Shown: in pieces, positions 42,465 through 54,139 of the stretch
Layout of the letters: each line of letters starts with the position of its first letter
How positions within the stretch are numbered: the stretch's first letter is position 1
Assembly: GCF_900116065.1 (NCBI RefSeq)
Contig: NZ_FOZV01000001.1
Location: 124,001-188,000, forward strand
Direction of reading: 5' to 3'
DNA: 64,000 nt
DNA from: Brevundimonas viscosa
GTDB taxonomy: Bacteria; Pseudomonadota; Alphaproteobacteria; Caulobacterales; Caulobacteraceae
The notes under the pieces: model-generated
The model's database searches: none
What the model was told of the DNA's origin: nothing
The model's input: only the letters and a program-made list of their open reading frames with translations
Made by a program: the position numbers and the translations under genes

Positions 42465-44240
42465 ATGACCTGGGTCTCGGCCATCCGCACACGCGGCGTT
42501 CCGCTTGTCGCCCTCGCCTGCCTGGCGGTGCTGCTGGTCGTCGGGGTGTTCGTCTCGATTACCCACGAGCGGGCGATGAAGGTCGAGCTGGCGCGCGACG
42601 CCGGCGCCCAGGCCGATCTGCTGGCTTCGGCGGTCAGCGGGGCCCTCGCCTTCGACGACGCCGAAGCCGCCCAGGACTACGTCGACGCCGTACAGGTGAA
42701 TCCCAACGTGCTGGCCGCGGCCGTCTATGACGAGAACAACCGGCTGGTCGCCAGCTACGCCCGCGCCGGCGAGACGATCCCGGCGACGGCGACGCCCAGG
42801 CCCGAGACGACGCAGTTCCAGGACGGCCGTCTGTACGTCGTGCGGCCGGTGACGGAAGGCGGACAGACGCTCGGCACCGCCCGTCTGCGCCTGATGGACA
42901 CCCCCGCCAGCCAGCGGTTCTCGCGCTACGCCGGCATGATGCTGGTGCTGGCCCTGGCCGCCCTGCTGATTGCGGTGCTGGCGCTGACGCAGTCGGCCCT
43001 GCGTCGGGCGAACCGCAGCCTGTCGACGCGGGCGGCCGAGCTGGCGGAGGCGAACGCGCGCCTGCAGGAGGAGATGGTCGAGCGCGAGAAGGCCGAGGAG
43101 GCCCTGCGCCAGAGCCAGAAGATGGAGGCGATCGGCCGACTGACCGGCGGCGTCGCCCACGATTTCAACAACCTGCTGATGGTCGTCTCCAGCGCCATCG
43201 ACCTGATGCAGCGCAGCGATAATCCGGAACGCCGCCGGACCCTGATGGACGGCATGCGGCAGGCGGTCGACCGCGGCTCCGGCCTGACCCGGCAACTGCT
43301 CGCCTTCTCGCGTCAGACGCCGCTGCGCACCGCCGTGATCGACGCCGGCGAGCAGATCGAGTCCATGCGCATCCTGCTGGAGCGATCGCTGCGCGAGGAC
43401 ATCGCGGTGGAGATCGACGTGCGACGGCCGCTGAAGCCGATCGAGGTCGACGTCGGCGAACTGGAGCTGGCCATCCTCAACCTGGCGGTCAACGCCCGCG
43501 ACGCGATGCCCGAAGGCGGCACGCTGAGCATTTCGGTGCGCCCCCGGGGGGAGACGGTCTGCGTCGAGGTGCGCGACACCGGCGTGGGCATCCCGCCGGA
43601 CCTGATCGGCCGCATCTTCGAACCCTTCTTCACCACCAAGGCGGTCGGCAAGGGAACGGGTCTGGGGTTGAGCCAGGTCTACGGTTTCGCCCGCTCGTCC
43701 GGAGGGAGCGTCACCGTGGCGTCTCCGGCCGACGGCGGCGCGATCTTCAGTCTTTGCCTGCCGGCGACCGACAAGGCCATGCCGGCCACCGCGGAGCCGC
43801 GGGCGACCGTCCCGGCGACGGCCGGGGCCGGCCACATCCTGCTGGTCGAGGACGACGACGCGGTCGCCGCCGGCGTGGAGGGGATGCTGGCCGATCTCGG
43901 CTACACCCACGAACGCGCCGCCACCGGCGATGCGGCGCTGGAGCTGGTGCGCGGCGGCCGCCGCTATGATCTGATCCTGTCCGACATGGTCATGCCCGGC
44001 GACCTGAACGGTCTGGGCCTGGCTACGGAACTGCGAAGCCTCAAGCCCGGCCTGCCGGTGATCCTGACCACCGGGTTCAGCGAGGCGGCGGCGACGGCCA
44101 ACAAGGCGGGCTTCAGGTTGCTGAGCAAGCCATACGGTCTCGACGAGCTTGCCGGGACGCTGGCGGCCGCGCTGGCGAGCGCGGGCGGTCACGCGAAGGT
44201 GAGGGAACCCGGCGACCACCGGGACGATCTCCAAGCGTAG
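42465..44240 (+). CDS. Hybrid histidine kinase with CHASE8-like sensor
   Basis: A 591-residue kinase beginning one base after the yfiR stop. Two membrane helices (about 14-33 and 150-172) enclose a CHASE8-like periplasmic domain (ALAFDDAEAAQDYVDAVQVN and NVLAAAVYDENNRLVASY). A coiled-coil linker leads to HisKA with KMEAIGRLTGGVAHDFNNLL, the GHKL domain (LNLAVNARDAMPEGG, GVGIPPDLIGRIFEPFFTTK, GTGLGLSQVYGF) and a C-terminal receiver with Asp in YDLILSDMVMPGDLNG. It probably receives a signal from YfiR or the receptor. Output partner not visible. Confidence 0.92.
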   Translation: MTWVSAIRTRGVPLVALACLAVLLVVGVFVSITHERAMKVELARDAGAQADLLASAVSGALAFDDAEAAQDYVDAVQVNPNVLAAAVYDENNRLVASYARAGETIPATATPRPETTQFQDGRLYVVRPVTEGGQTLGTARLRLMDTPASQRFSRYAGMMLVLALAALLIAVLALTQSALRRANRSLSTRAAELAEANARLQEEMVEREKAEEALRQSQKMEAIGRLTGGVAHDFNNLLMVVSSAIDLMQRSDNPERRRTLMDGMRQAVDRGSGLTRQLLAFSRQTPLRTAVIDAGEQIESMRILLERSLREDIAVEIDVRRPLKPIEVDVGELELAILNLAVNARDAMPEGGTLSISVRPRGETVCVEVRDTGVGIPPDLIGRIFEPFFTTKAVGKGTGLGLSQVYGFARSSGGSVTVASPADGGAIFSLCLPATDKAMPATAEPRATVPATAGAGHILLVEDDDAVAAGVEGMLADLGYTHERAATGDAALELVRGGRRYDLILSDMVMPGDLNGLGLATELRSLKPGLPVILTTGFSEAAATANKAGFRLLSKPYGLDELAGTLAAALASAGGHAKVREPGDHRDDLQA

Positions 44241-44254
44241 CTGGGGAGAGTTCC

Positions 44255-44527
44255 ATGTTGTTGAAACGTCTGCTGTTCGCCGCCGCCGTCGGCGTCGCCA
44301 CGCTCGCCGGGGCCGGCGGCGAAACCGGCGCCACGGCCGCCTTCGCCATGACCCGCGTCGCGCAGGACGCGAACTGCGTCGCGGCCTGCCAGGCGACCTT
44401 CGAGGCGGAGGACGCGCGCTGCTTCGCGGCCGACCTCGCGGGCGGCTTCCGCGGCGGCTTCTACCGGCCCTGCGTCAGCTACGCCCAGTACCAGTACAAC
44501 AACTGCGTGGCGGCCTGCCCGGCCTGA
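44255..44527 (+). CDS. Small secreted four-cysteine protein
   Basis: A 90-residue exported protein of unknown function, 14 bases after the hybrid kinase gene and with its own GGGGAG site. Signal MLLKRLLFAAAVGVATLAGA. The mature chain has two CxxxC pairs plus two single Cys: NCVAACQATF, RCFAAD, RPCVSY and NCVAACPA. The same NCVAAC string occurs at both ends, suggesting internal duplication or a disulfide-bonded hairpin. Confidence 0.7.
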   Translation: MLLKRLLFAAAVGVATLAGAGGETGATAAFAMTRVAQDANCVAACQATFEAEDARCFAADLAGGFRGGFYRPCVSYAQYQYNNCVAACPA

Positions 44528-44530
44528 CCA

Positions 44531-45013
44531 TCACGCCTTGCCGAGCGCGGTGCGGGCCTTGTCGAGGCGCGCCTGCAGCCGGTCGCGCTCGCGGCCCTGG
44601 GCCAGCGTCAGGCGTTCGAGGGCGCGGGCGACGCGCGCCGCCTCGGCTTCGAGGTCCCGCCGCGCCGCCGCCTGCTCCCGCTGCAGCGCCCTGAGCTCCG
44701 CCTCGAGAGAACGGACGCGTTCGCGAGCCGCCGGCGAGGGCCCCTTGCGCTTCCCGGTCGCGGCGCGCCGGGCCTTCTTGCGACGGGGCGCCGCCTCGCC
44801 GACATCCACCGCCAGTCCACGCTCGATCACCTCGCCGGGGCGGGCGAGCGCGGCCTCGTAGTCCGGGCCCTCCCGGATCTCGCGCGCCAGGCCGCTGGCG
44901 AAGATGTCGCGCTCCATGCCCCACGCCGCCAGCGCCTTGGGGCGCGAGCTGGCGGCGACAGTGAAGGCATGGAAGCCGTCGGACCAGGTGAAGACCTTCA
45001 GACGCGGAGCCAT
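44531..45013 (-). CDS. Coiled-coil hypothetical protein beside a DNA methyltransferase
   Basis: A 160-residue protein. The N-terminal 70 residues (PRLKVFTWSDGFHAFTVAAS and SRPKALAAWGMERDIFASGL) form a small domain seen in hypothetical proteins of Alphaproteobacteria, followed by a basic linker (RRKKARRAATGKRKG) and a long Arg/Glu/Ala coiled coil (residues about 92-155). The basic linker could contact nucleic acid. It converges on the four-cysteine gene with a 3-base gap and diverges from the methyltransferase gene with about 70 bases between. Confidence 0.75.
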   Translation of the reverse strand: MAPRLKVFTWSDGFHAFTVAASSRPKALAAWGMERDIFASGLAREIREGPDYEAALARPGEVIERGLAVDVGEAAPRRKKARRAATGKRKGPSPAARERVRSLEAELRALQREQAAARRDLEAEAARVARALERLTLAQGRERDRLQARLDKARTALGKA

Positions 45014-45086
45014 GGCGGCACAGCGGACGGCGGCCGCCCGCGGTTCCGCGATGGACTTGGCGCCTGCTAGGCCGCAGCCTGCGCGG

Positions 45087-46256
45087 ATGGTCGAATCGCC
45101 GCCCTGTCCGTTCGACGCGCCCGGCGTCTACGAGTTCTTCGCCGGCGGCGGCATGGTCCGGGCCGGGCTGGGCGAGGGCTGGCGCTGCCGGTTCGCCAAC
45201 GACATCGACCCGGCCAAGGCGGCGGCCTACAGGGCCAATTGGGGGGACGCGGAGCTGAGGGTCGGGGACATCGGCGCCCTGACGCCGGCGGACCTGCCGG
45301 GGACGGCCGACCTGATGTGGGGCTCCTTTCCGTGCCAGGACCTGTCGCTGGCCGGCGCCGGCGCCGGTCTGGCGGGGGCGCGGTCGGGGACCTTTCACAC
45401 TTTCTGGAATCTGGCGCAGGGGCTGGCGGCCGAGGGGCGCGCGCCCCGCGTCGTGGCCATCGAGAACGTCTGCGGGGCGCTGACCTCGCGCGGGGGGCGA
45501 GACTTCGAGGTCCTGTGCCGGGCCTGGGCCGAGGCGGGCTATGTGTTCGGCGCGCTGGTGATCAATGCGGACCGCTTCCTGCCGCAGTCGCGGCCGCGGC
45601 TGTTCGTGATCGGCGTGCGCGGCGACGTCGTCATCGATCCCGCCCTGCTCGCGGACGGGCCGGAGGCGCCGTTCCACCCGCCGACGCTGGTTCGCGCCGC
45701 CGCCCGGCTGCCGCGGGAGACGGCGGAGCGCATGGTCTGGTGGCGGCTGCCCGCCCCGACCGCGGCGACGCCGACGCTGGCCGACCTGGTCGAGGCGGAC
45801 GGGGCGTCGCTGCGGTGGCATGCGGACGCACAGACCCGCCGGCTCCTTGAGCTGATGACACCGGTCAACCGGGCCAAGGTCGAGGCGGCCCGGGCCGCCG
45901 GCGGACGCCGCGTCGGCGCCCTGTACCGACGCACCCGGACGACGCCTGACGGCCGCAAGGCGCAGCGGGCGGAGGTGCGCTTCGACCTCGCCGGCTGCCT
46001 GCGCACGCCCGGCGGGGGATCCAGTCGCCAGACCCTGCTGATCGTCGAGGACGGGCGCGTACGGTCGCGGCTGATGACGGCGCGCGAGATGGCGCGGCTG
46101 ATGGGTCTGCCCGACGGCTATCGTCTGCCGGCCTCGCACAGCGCGGCCTGCCACCTGGCCGGCGACGGGGTGGCCGTGCCGGTCGTGCGGCACCTGGCGC
46201 AATGGCTGTTCGAACCGCTGGTGAGATGCGGCGAGGCGCTGTCGCGGGCGGCCTGA
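45087..46256 (+). CDS. DNA (cytosine-5-)-methyltransferase
   Basis: A 389-residue C5 methyltransferase (Dcm family). Motif I VYEFFAGGGMVRAGLG (SAM binding), motif IV SFPCQDLSLAG with catalytic Cys83, motif VI VAIENVCGAL (the ENV triplet), motif VIII QSRPRLFVIGVR and motif X near AREMARLMGLPDGY. The target-recognition region lies at about 240-330. ATG at 45087 is preferred; 45051 is possible. No restriction enzyme gene is adjacent, so it looks like an orphan epigenetic or phage-derived enzyme. Confidence 0.92.
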   Translation: MVESPPCPFDAPGVYEFFAGGGMVRAGLGEGWRCRFANDIDPAKAAAYRANWGDAELRVGDIGALTPADLPGTADLMWGSFPCQDLSLAGAGAGLAGARSGTFHTFWNLAQGLAAEGRAPRVVAIENVCGALTSRGGRDFEVLCRAWAEAGYVFGALVINADRFLPQSRPRLFVIGVRGDVVIDPALLADGPEAPFHPPTLVRAAARLPRETAERMVWWRLPAPTAATPTLADLVEADGASLRWHADAQTRRLLELMTPVNRAKVEAARAAGGRRVGALYRRTRTTPDGRKAQRAEVRFDLAGCLRTPGGGSSRQTLLIVEDGRVRSRLMTAREMARLMGLPDGYRLPASHSAACHLAGDGVAVPVVRHLAQWLFEPLVRCGEALSRAA

Positions 46257-46321
46257 CCCCTCCCCTTGCCAAGCGCGTCCGTCGGCGCATCATGGCGAGC
46301 GACGATCTGGGGAGGTCATCG

Positions 46322-46756
46322 ATGAAGCGTATTGTGATCGGGGCGACGGCCCTGCTGGTCGCGGCGGGGCCGGCGGCGGCGGAGAACTGGAACGCCTACT
46401 CGCGCAGCGCCAACAACGTGTTCATGGCCGATGTGGACAGCATCGCGAGCACGGACGGGGTCACCTCGGTGGTGATCGCCATGGTGCCGCTGCGGGCCGA
46501 GGCGGGAGACTACAGCCACTCTCTGGAGACCTACGAGTTCCAGTGCGACCGCAACCGCTGGCGCCCGGCAGGCGTGGTGGAGATCGGCCCGGACGGGGCC
46601 GAGCTGGACCGCTTTCCGGAAGAAGGCGCGGACTGGGAGCCCATCCGGGCCAACACCCAGCCCGATTTCCTGAAGCAGATCGCCTGCGACGGCTCCCGGG
46701 CCGACCCGCCGACCTGGCCCACGATACGGGCCTTCATCGACGCCGGCCGACCCTGA
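46322..46756 (+). CDS. Exported hypothetical protein
   Basis: A 144-residue secreted protein with signal MKRIVIGATALLVAAGPAAA and ribosome site GGGGAGG. The mature part (NWNAYSRSANNVFMADVDSI, LETYEFQCDRNRWRPAGVVE) resembles small periplasmic proteins sometimes labelled surface-adhesin-like, with a YSR...VDxxSI strand pattern and two Cys (EFQCDR, QIACDG). Function unknown. It converges on gyrB with a 6-base gap. Confidence 0.75.
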   Translation: MKRIVIGATALLVAAGPAAAENWNAYSRSANNVFMADVDSIASTDGVTSVVIAMVPLRAEAGDYSHSLETYEFQCDRNRWRPAGVVEIGPDGAELDRFPEEGADWEPIRANTQPDFLKQIACDGSRADPPTWPTIRAFIDAGRP

Positions 46757-46762
46757 ACGCGA

Positions 46763-50486
<3,724 letters not shown>

Positions 50487-50488
50487 GA

Positions 50489-50603
50489 GGTGGTCGGTGA
50501 TTGGTGGTTGGTGGCTGGTGGCGAACGCGTCATCGCCGCCGTCCGATCAGGTACGGCGGCGATCCAGCAATCACCAATCACCAGCCACCAATCACCGCAC
50601 TAC
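50489..50603. repeat. Heptad-arm inverted element, locus C (GGTGNNN type) with inner stem
   Basis: Left arm: GGTGGTC, GGTGATT, GGTGGTT, GGTGGCT, GGTGGCG in five uninterrupted heptads (50489-50523). Right arm: AATCACC, AATCACC, AGCCACC, AATCACC (50569-50596), which read GGTGATT, GGTGGCT, GGTGATT, GGTGATT on the other strand. Between them is a perfect 11-bp stem, ATCGCCGCCGT/ACGGCGGCGAT (50532-50542 and 50553-50563). It fills the whole gap between dnaN and recF and reaches the dnaN stop codon at 50602. Confidence 0.88.
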
Positions 50604-51718
50604 ACCCGCAGCGGCATCAGCACGTACTGAACGCCCGGGTCGCCCGGATCGAGCACCAGCGTCGGCGAGGCCGGGTCGGCGAACTTGAACATGGCGGTCT
50701 CGCCGGTGATCTGGCCGGCGACGTCGAGCAGGTAGCGGGCGTTGAAGCCGATCTCGAAGGGCTCGTCGGAATAGCCGATCTCGACCTCCTCGACCCCCTG
50801 CCCGGCCTCCATGTTGCGCACCGTCAGGGTCACGCGGTCCAGCTCGAAGGCCAGCTTCACCGAGCGGCTCTTCTCGGCCGAGATGGTGGCGACGCGGTCG
50901 ACGGCCGAGGCGAAGACGGCGTTGTCGATGTCGGCCTGCTTGTCGTTGCCCTTGGGGATGACGCGCATGTAGTCGGGGAAGGCGCCGTCGATGACCTTGG
51001 AGGTCAGGCTGGCCTGGCCGAACTCGAAGCGGATCTTCTGCGGGCTGACCATGATCTCGACCGGGCCGGAGCCGTCGTCGAGCAGGCGGCGGACCTGGTC
51101 GACCGTCTTGCGCGGCACGATGACGCCGGGACCGCCAGCGGCGCCTTCGGGCGCCGGGGTCTCGGCAAGGGCCAGGCGGTGGCCGTCGGTGGCCACGGCG
51201 CGCAGCAGCGGAATGCCGGCCTCGGCCACGGTGTGGAGGTAGAGGCCGTTCAGATAGTAGCGGGTCTCCTCCGTCGAGACGGCGAAGCGGGTCTTGTCGA
51301 TCAGCCGGGCCAGATCTTCCTTGGCCAGGGTAAAGCGGGTCCCCGAGGTGTCGGTCGACATCACCGGGAAGTCGCCGGCCGGCAACACCGGCAGGTTGAA
51401 CTTCGAACGCCCAGCCTGGACCACCAGGCGCGGATCGTCGCCGGAGTAGCTGAGCGAGACCTCGGCGCCGTCGGGCAGCTTGCGGACGATCTCGTACAGG
51501 GTGTGGGCCGGGGCGGTGATCTGGCCCTCGACGTTCACCTGGGCCTCGGCCTCGTCGACCATCTCCATGTCGAGGTCGGTGGCGGCGAAGGACAGGCGGT
51601 CGCGCCCGGCGCTCAGCAGCACGTTCGACAGGATCGGGATGGTGTTGCGCCGTTCCACCACGCTCTGGACGTGCCCGAGGGCCTTCAGGAGCGCGGAACG
51701 TTCGATGGTCAGCTGCAT
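50600..51718 (-). CDS. dnaN: DNA polymerase III beta subunit (sliding clamp)
   Basis: Ring-shaped clamp that holds the replicative polymerase on DNA. 372 residues, MQLTIERSALLKALGHVQSV at the start and VQYVLMPLRV at the end, a standard clamp C-terminus. Three clamp domains are evident, including LLSAGRDRLSFAATDLDMEM, TRYYLNGLYLHTVAEAG and NARYLLDVAGQI. Lies between dnaA and recF; heptad elements occupy both flanks. Confidence 0.97.
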   Translation of the reverse strand: MQLTIERSALLKALGHVQSVVERRNTIPILSNVLLSAGRDRLSFAATDLDMEMVDEAEAQVNVEGQITAPAHTLYEIVRKLPDGAEVSLSYSGDDPRLVVQAGRSKFNLPVLPAGDFPVMSTDTSGTRFTLAKEDLARLIDKTRFAVSTEETRYYLNGLYLHTVAEAGIPLLRAVATDGHRLALAETPAPEGAAGGPGVIVPRKTVDQVRRLLDDGSGPVEIMVSPQKIRFEFGQASLTSKVIDGAFPDYMRVIPKGNDKQADIDNAVFASAVDRVATISAEKSRSVKLAFELDRVTLTVRNMEAGQGVEEVEIGYSDEPFEIGFNARYLLDVAGQITGETAMFKFADPASPTLVLDPGDPGVQYVLMPLRV

Positions 51719-51806
51719 GTGGTGGTCTCGCCCCGTGGAGCGACTCAGAGGCCGCCCCGCACACTATGGGCCAGCGACACTAGCGGATTGGCCGTGCGGG
51801 GCAAGG

Positions 51807-51924
51807 AAGGGGCTGGGGTCCAGGCGCCGCGGGCTAGGGACGCTGTCCCACGAGATGTGGATAATCCCGACCACCACGCGCAAGGGCCCCTGATCCCCAG
51901 CCCTGGAATCCGGACCCTATCCCC
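51807..51924. repeat. Heptad-arm inverted element, locus D, between dnaA and dnaN
   Basis: Left arm heptads AAGGGGC, TGGGGTC, CAGGCGC, CGCGGGC, TAGGGAC (51807-51841). Right arm heptads AGGGCCC, CTGATCC, CCAGCCC, TGGAATC, CGGACCC, TATCCCC (51883-51924). The arms share a perfect GGGCTGGGG/CCCCAGCCC core and keep the same 7-nt register. The loop carries a DnaA box. The right arm contains the dnaA stop codon (51919-51917). Confidence 0.7.
51856..51864 (-). promoter_or_regulatory. Perfect DnaA box
   Basis: TTATCCACA on the minus strand, the consensus DnaA binding site, in the loop of heptad element D between dnaA and dnaN. It could tune dnaN transcription or titrate DnaA. One box alone does not make an origin. 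Confidence 0.65.
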
Positions 51925-53329
51925 TGAGCTTGCGCGTCAGCGCCTCGACGTCGCGGGCGATCTGGTCGTCCTGGGCCATCAGCTCCTCGATCTTGCGCAC
52001 GCCGTGCAGGACCGTGGTGTGATCGCGCCCGCCGAAGCGGCGGCCGATGTCGGGATAGGAGCGCGTCGTATGCTGCTTGCACAGATACATGGCGATCTGG
52101 CGCGGGCGGGCCACCGAGCGGGTGCGGCGCTCGCTGAGCAGATCGGCCTGCTTCAGGGTGAAATGCTCGGCGACGGTCTTCTGGATCTCGTCGACGGTGA
52201 TGCGGCGCTCGGGGCCGCCGCGCAGGGCGGAGCCGAGCAGGGCCTGGGTCTCGTCGAGGCCGAGAGTGGACAGGCGCGCGCCGGCGACGGCCGCGAGGGT
52301 GTTCACCGCGCCCTCGAGCTCGCGCATCGAGCCGGGGGTGCGGTCGACGAGGTGCTCGAGCACCTCGGCCCGAACCTCGCCGGAGACGACGCCGAGGCGG
52401 GCGAGGGCCTCGATGCGGTTGCGGGCCACGGCCAGCTTGAGGCTGCGATCGGCCGGCTCGACCGGGCAGGTCAGGCCCGACGCCAGGTGGCTGCGCAGGC
52501 GCGGCTCGACCTCGGTCAGGGCCATCGGCGGCTTGTCGGCCGAGAGCACGATCTTCTTGCCGTCCTCGATCAGGGCCGTGAGGGTCGAGAGCAGCTCTTC
52601 CTGGGTCGAGGCCTTGCCGCCGACGAACTGGACGTCGTCGATGAGCAGCATGTCGGCGCCGCGCAGGCTGTCCTTGAAGGCCGCGGTGGAACGGTCCTGC
52701 ATGGCCCGCACGAAGGTCGACAGGAAGCGCTCGGCGGTCAGGTAGACCACCTTGGCGTCCGGCCGCAGGCGCTGCGCCTCCCAGGCGATGGCGTTGAGCA
52801 GGTGGGTCTTGCCGTAGCCGTAGGGGCCGCAGAAGAAGATCGGGTTGAAGTGGCCGTCGGCCCAGGCCGCGGCCTGGCGGGCGATGGCGAGGGCGAAGGC
52901 GTTGCCCTGGCCTTCCACGAAGCTGTCGAAGGTCAGTCGTTCCTGCAGGCCGGCGGCGCGCACCGCGCGGGCGCCGTCGGCGACCGGGGCCACCGTGGCC
53001 ATGGGCATGGAGACGACATTGCCGGAATGGGCCGGAGCGCGGCCGGCGGCCACCTGGGAGGCGGGCGGGGTCGAGCCCATCTCGGCGCGGCAGCGGACGT
53101 CCAGCCGGCGGTTGAGGCCGTCGAGGCCGAGCCACAGCTCGTTCATGCGGCGCAGGGCGTTCTTGCGCACCCAGTCGCGGGCGTAGGCGGTCGGGGTGAC
53201 CAGGATGAGCTGCCCGGAGCCGTCCACCCGCACGGCCGACGGCGCGATGTAGGAGCTGAACGCCCCCTCGCCGATCTCGCCGCGCAGACGTCCCGCCGCC
53301 TCGGTCCAGATGCGATCCGGATCCGTCAT
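51917..53329 (-). CDS. dnaA: Chromosomal replication initiator DnaA
   Basis: AAA+ initiator that binds DnaA boxes at oriC. 470 residues from ATG at 53329 (MTDPDRIWTEA), chosen because GAGG precedes it; ATGs at 53356, 53353 and 53338 are alternatives. Domain I covers about 1-85, a variable linker follows, AAA+ domain III begins LTFDSFVEGQGNAFAL with Walker A GPYGYGKTHLL and Walker B LLIDDVQF, sensor regions follow, and domain IV ends with RRFGGRDHTTVLHGVRKIEE. The sequence is close to Caulobacter DnaA in pattern. First of the dnaA-dnaN-recF-gyrB series. Confidence 0.97.
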   Translation of the reverse strand: MTDPDRIWTEAAGRLRGEIGEGAFSSYIAPSAVRVDGSGQLILVTPTAYARDWVRKNALRRMNELWLGLDGLNRRLDVRCRAEMGSTPPASQVAAGRAPAHSGNVVSMPMATVAPVADGARAVRAAGLQERLTFDSFVEGQGNAFALAIARQAAAWADGHFNPIFFCGPYGYGKTHLLNAIAWEAQRLRPDAKVVYLTAERFLSTFVRAMQDRSTAAFKDSLRGADMLLIDDVQFVGGKASTQEELLSTLTALIEDGKKIVLSADKPPMALTEVEPRLRSHLASGLTCPVEPADRSLKLAVARNRIEALARLGVVSGEVRAEVLEHLVDRTPGSMRELEGAVNTLAAVAGARLSTLGLDETQALLGSALRGGPERRITVDEIQKTVAEHFTLKQADLLSERRTRSVARPRQIAMYLCKQHTTRSYPDIGRRFGGRDHTTVLHGVRKIEELMAQDDQIARDVEALTRKLRG

Positions 53330-53551
53330 GCCCGCCATCCTCGCGCCCCCCATCATCGGTCAGCCCACCCGCTTGAAATCCATCACCGGACGCTCTTCGA
53401 GACGCCCTGACGCAGGGACGACTTCTCCTGTCGGGTGCGGCGCAGGCCGCCCCGGTCGGGGTCGTTCTCTCGATCAGACATCTCACGCCGCCGCGAAACC
53501 AGGTCCCGCGCCGTCTTCATCCGTGTGGGGATGGAAGTGCGTCAGACCTCA

Positions 53552-53620
53552 AACTTACGCCGGGCGAGGGGGGCGTCAACGCTGATTCGCGAGTCGATTC
53601 GAAGTTAAAATTGTTGACTC
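53552..53620 (-). promoter_or_regulatory. dnaA promoter with a cluster of GANTC sites
   Basis: Minus-strand promoter: -35 TTGACG (53579-53574), 16-bp spacer, -10 TAAGTT (53557-53552), about 220 bases before the dnaA ATG. Immediately upstream are four GANTC sites in 37 bp: 53584-53588, 53591-53595, 53596-53600 and 53616-53620. GANTC is the CcrM target that couples dnaA transcription to methylation state in Caulobacter. The rest of 53330-53800 holds no gene; it is AT-richer around 53601-53612. Confidence 0.65.
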
Positions 53621-53710
53621 CGCTAAAGGCCGTGACGGCCTCGAAAAATCGGGTTTTCGCCACAGGGGCGAGCACCGATAGGCCCTGTGAAGGTTAGCGG
53701 CGCGCATGCA

Positions 53711-53742
53711 AACGGCGAGGGAGCCGAAGCGCCCTCGCCGTT
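53711..53742 (-). terminator. Intrinsic terminator after rpsT
   Basis: Perfect 11-bp stem AACGGCGAGGG/CCCTCGCCGTT (53711-53721 and 53732-53742) with a 10-nt loop, followed on the minus strand by TTTGCATG. It lies about 60 bases past the rpsT stop. Confidence 0.82.
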
Positions 53743-53799
53743 GAAATCACTCGAAAATCCCATGACGGAACAGTGAAGCTCCGTCCGGTAGCCGACAGA

Positions 53800-54069
53800 T
53801 CAGGCGGCCGACATCTTCTTCAGCTGGGCGGCCAGGCGGGACACCTTCCGCGAGCCGGTGTTCTTGTGAACCACGCCCTTCGAAACAGCCCGCATCAGCT
53901 CGGACTGGGCCTCGACGAAAGCCGTCTTCGCAGCGCCCGCGTCGCCGCCGGCGACGGCTTCCTGGAACTTGCGCAGGAAGGTGCGCACGCGGGTGCGGCG
54001 CGCCTTGTTGACTTCGGTCCGGGCGGCGATCTTGCGGATCGCCTTCTTGGCGCCGGGGTTGTTGGCCAT
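53800..54069 (-). CDS. rpsT: 30S ribosomal protein S20
   Basis: 89-residue helical ribosomal protein that binds 16S r[23 protein letters not shown] and [18 protein letters not shown], with [20 protein letters not shown] near the end, matching S20 along its length. It lies upstream of dnaA on the same strand, an arrangement known from Caulobacter. Own promoter and terminator present. Confidence 0.96.
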   Translation of the reverse strand: MANNPGAKKAIRKIAARTEVNKARRTRVRTFLRKFQEAVAGGDAGAAKTAFVEAQSELMRAVSKGVVHKNTGSRKVSRLAAQLKKMSAA

Positions 54070-54139
54070 CGGGTAAACCTATCGAACGGAAAACGCCGCG
54101 GAACACCGTCCACGGCGCGGAAAATCTCAAGAGCGCGCG

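Noticed and set aside
53330-53800. Possible chromosomal origin beside dnaA
   Set aside because: No DnaA-box cluster is visible here. In Caulobacterales oriC lies near hemE; the region is explained by the dnaA promoter and the rpsT terminator.
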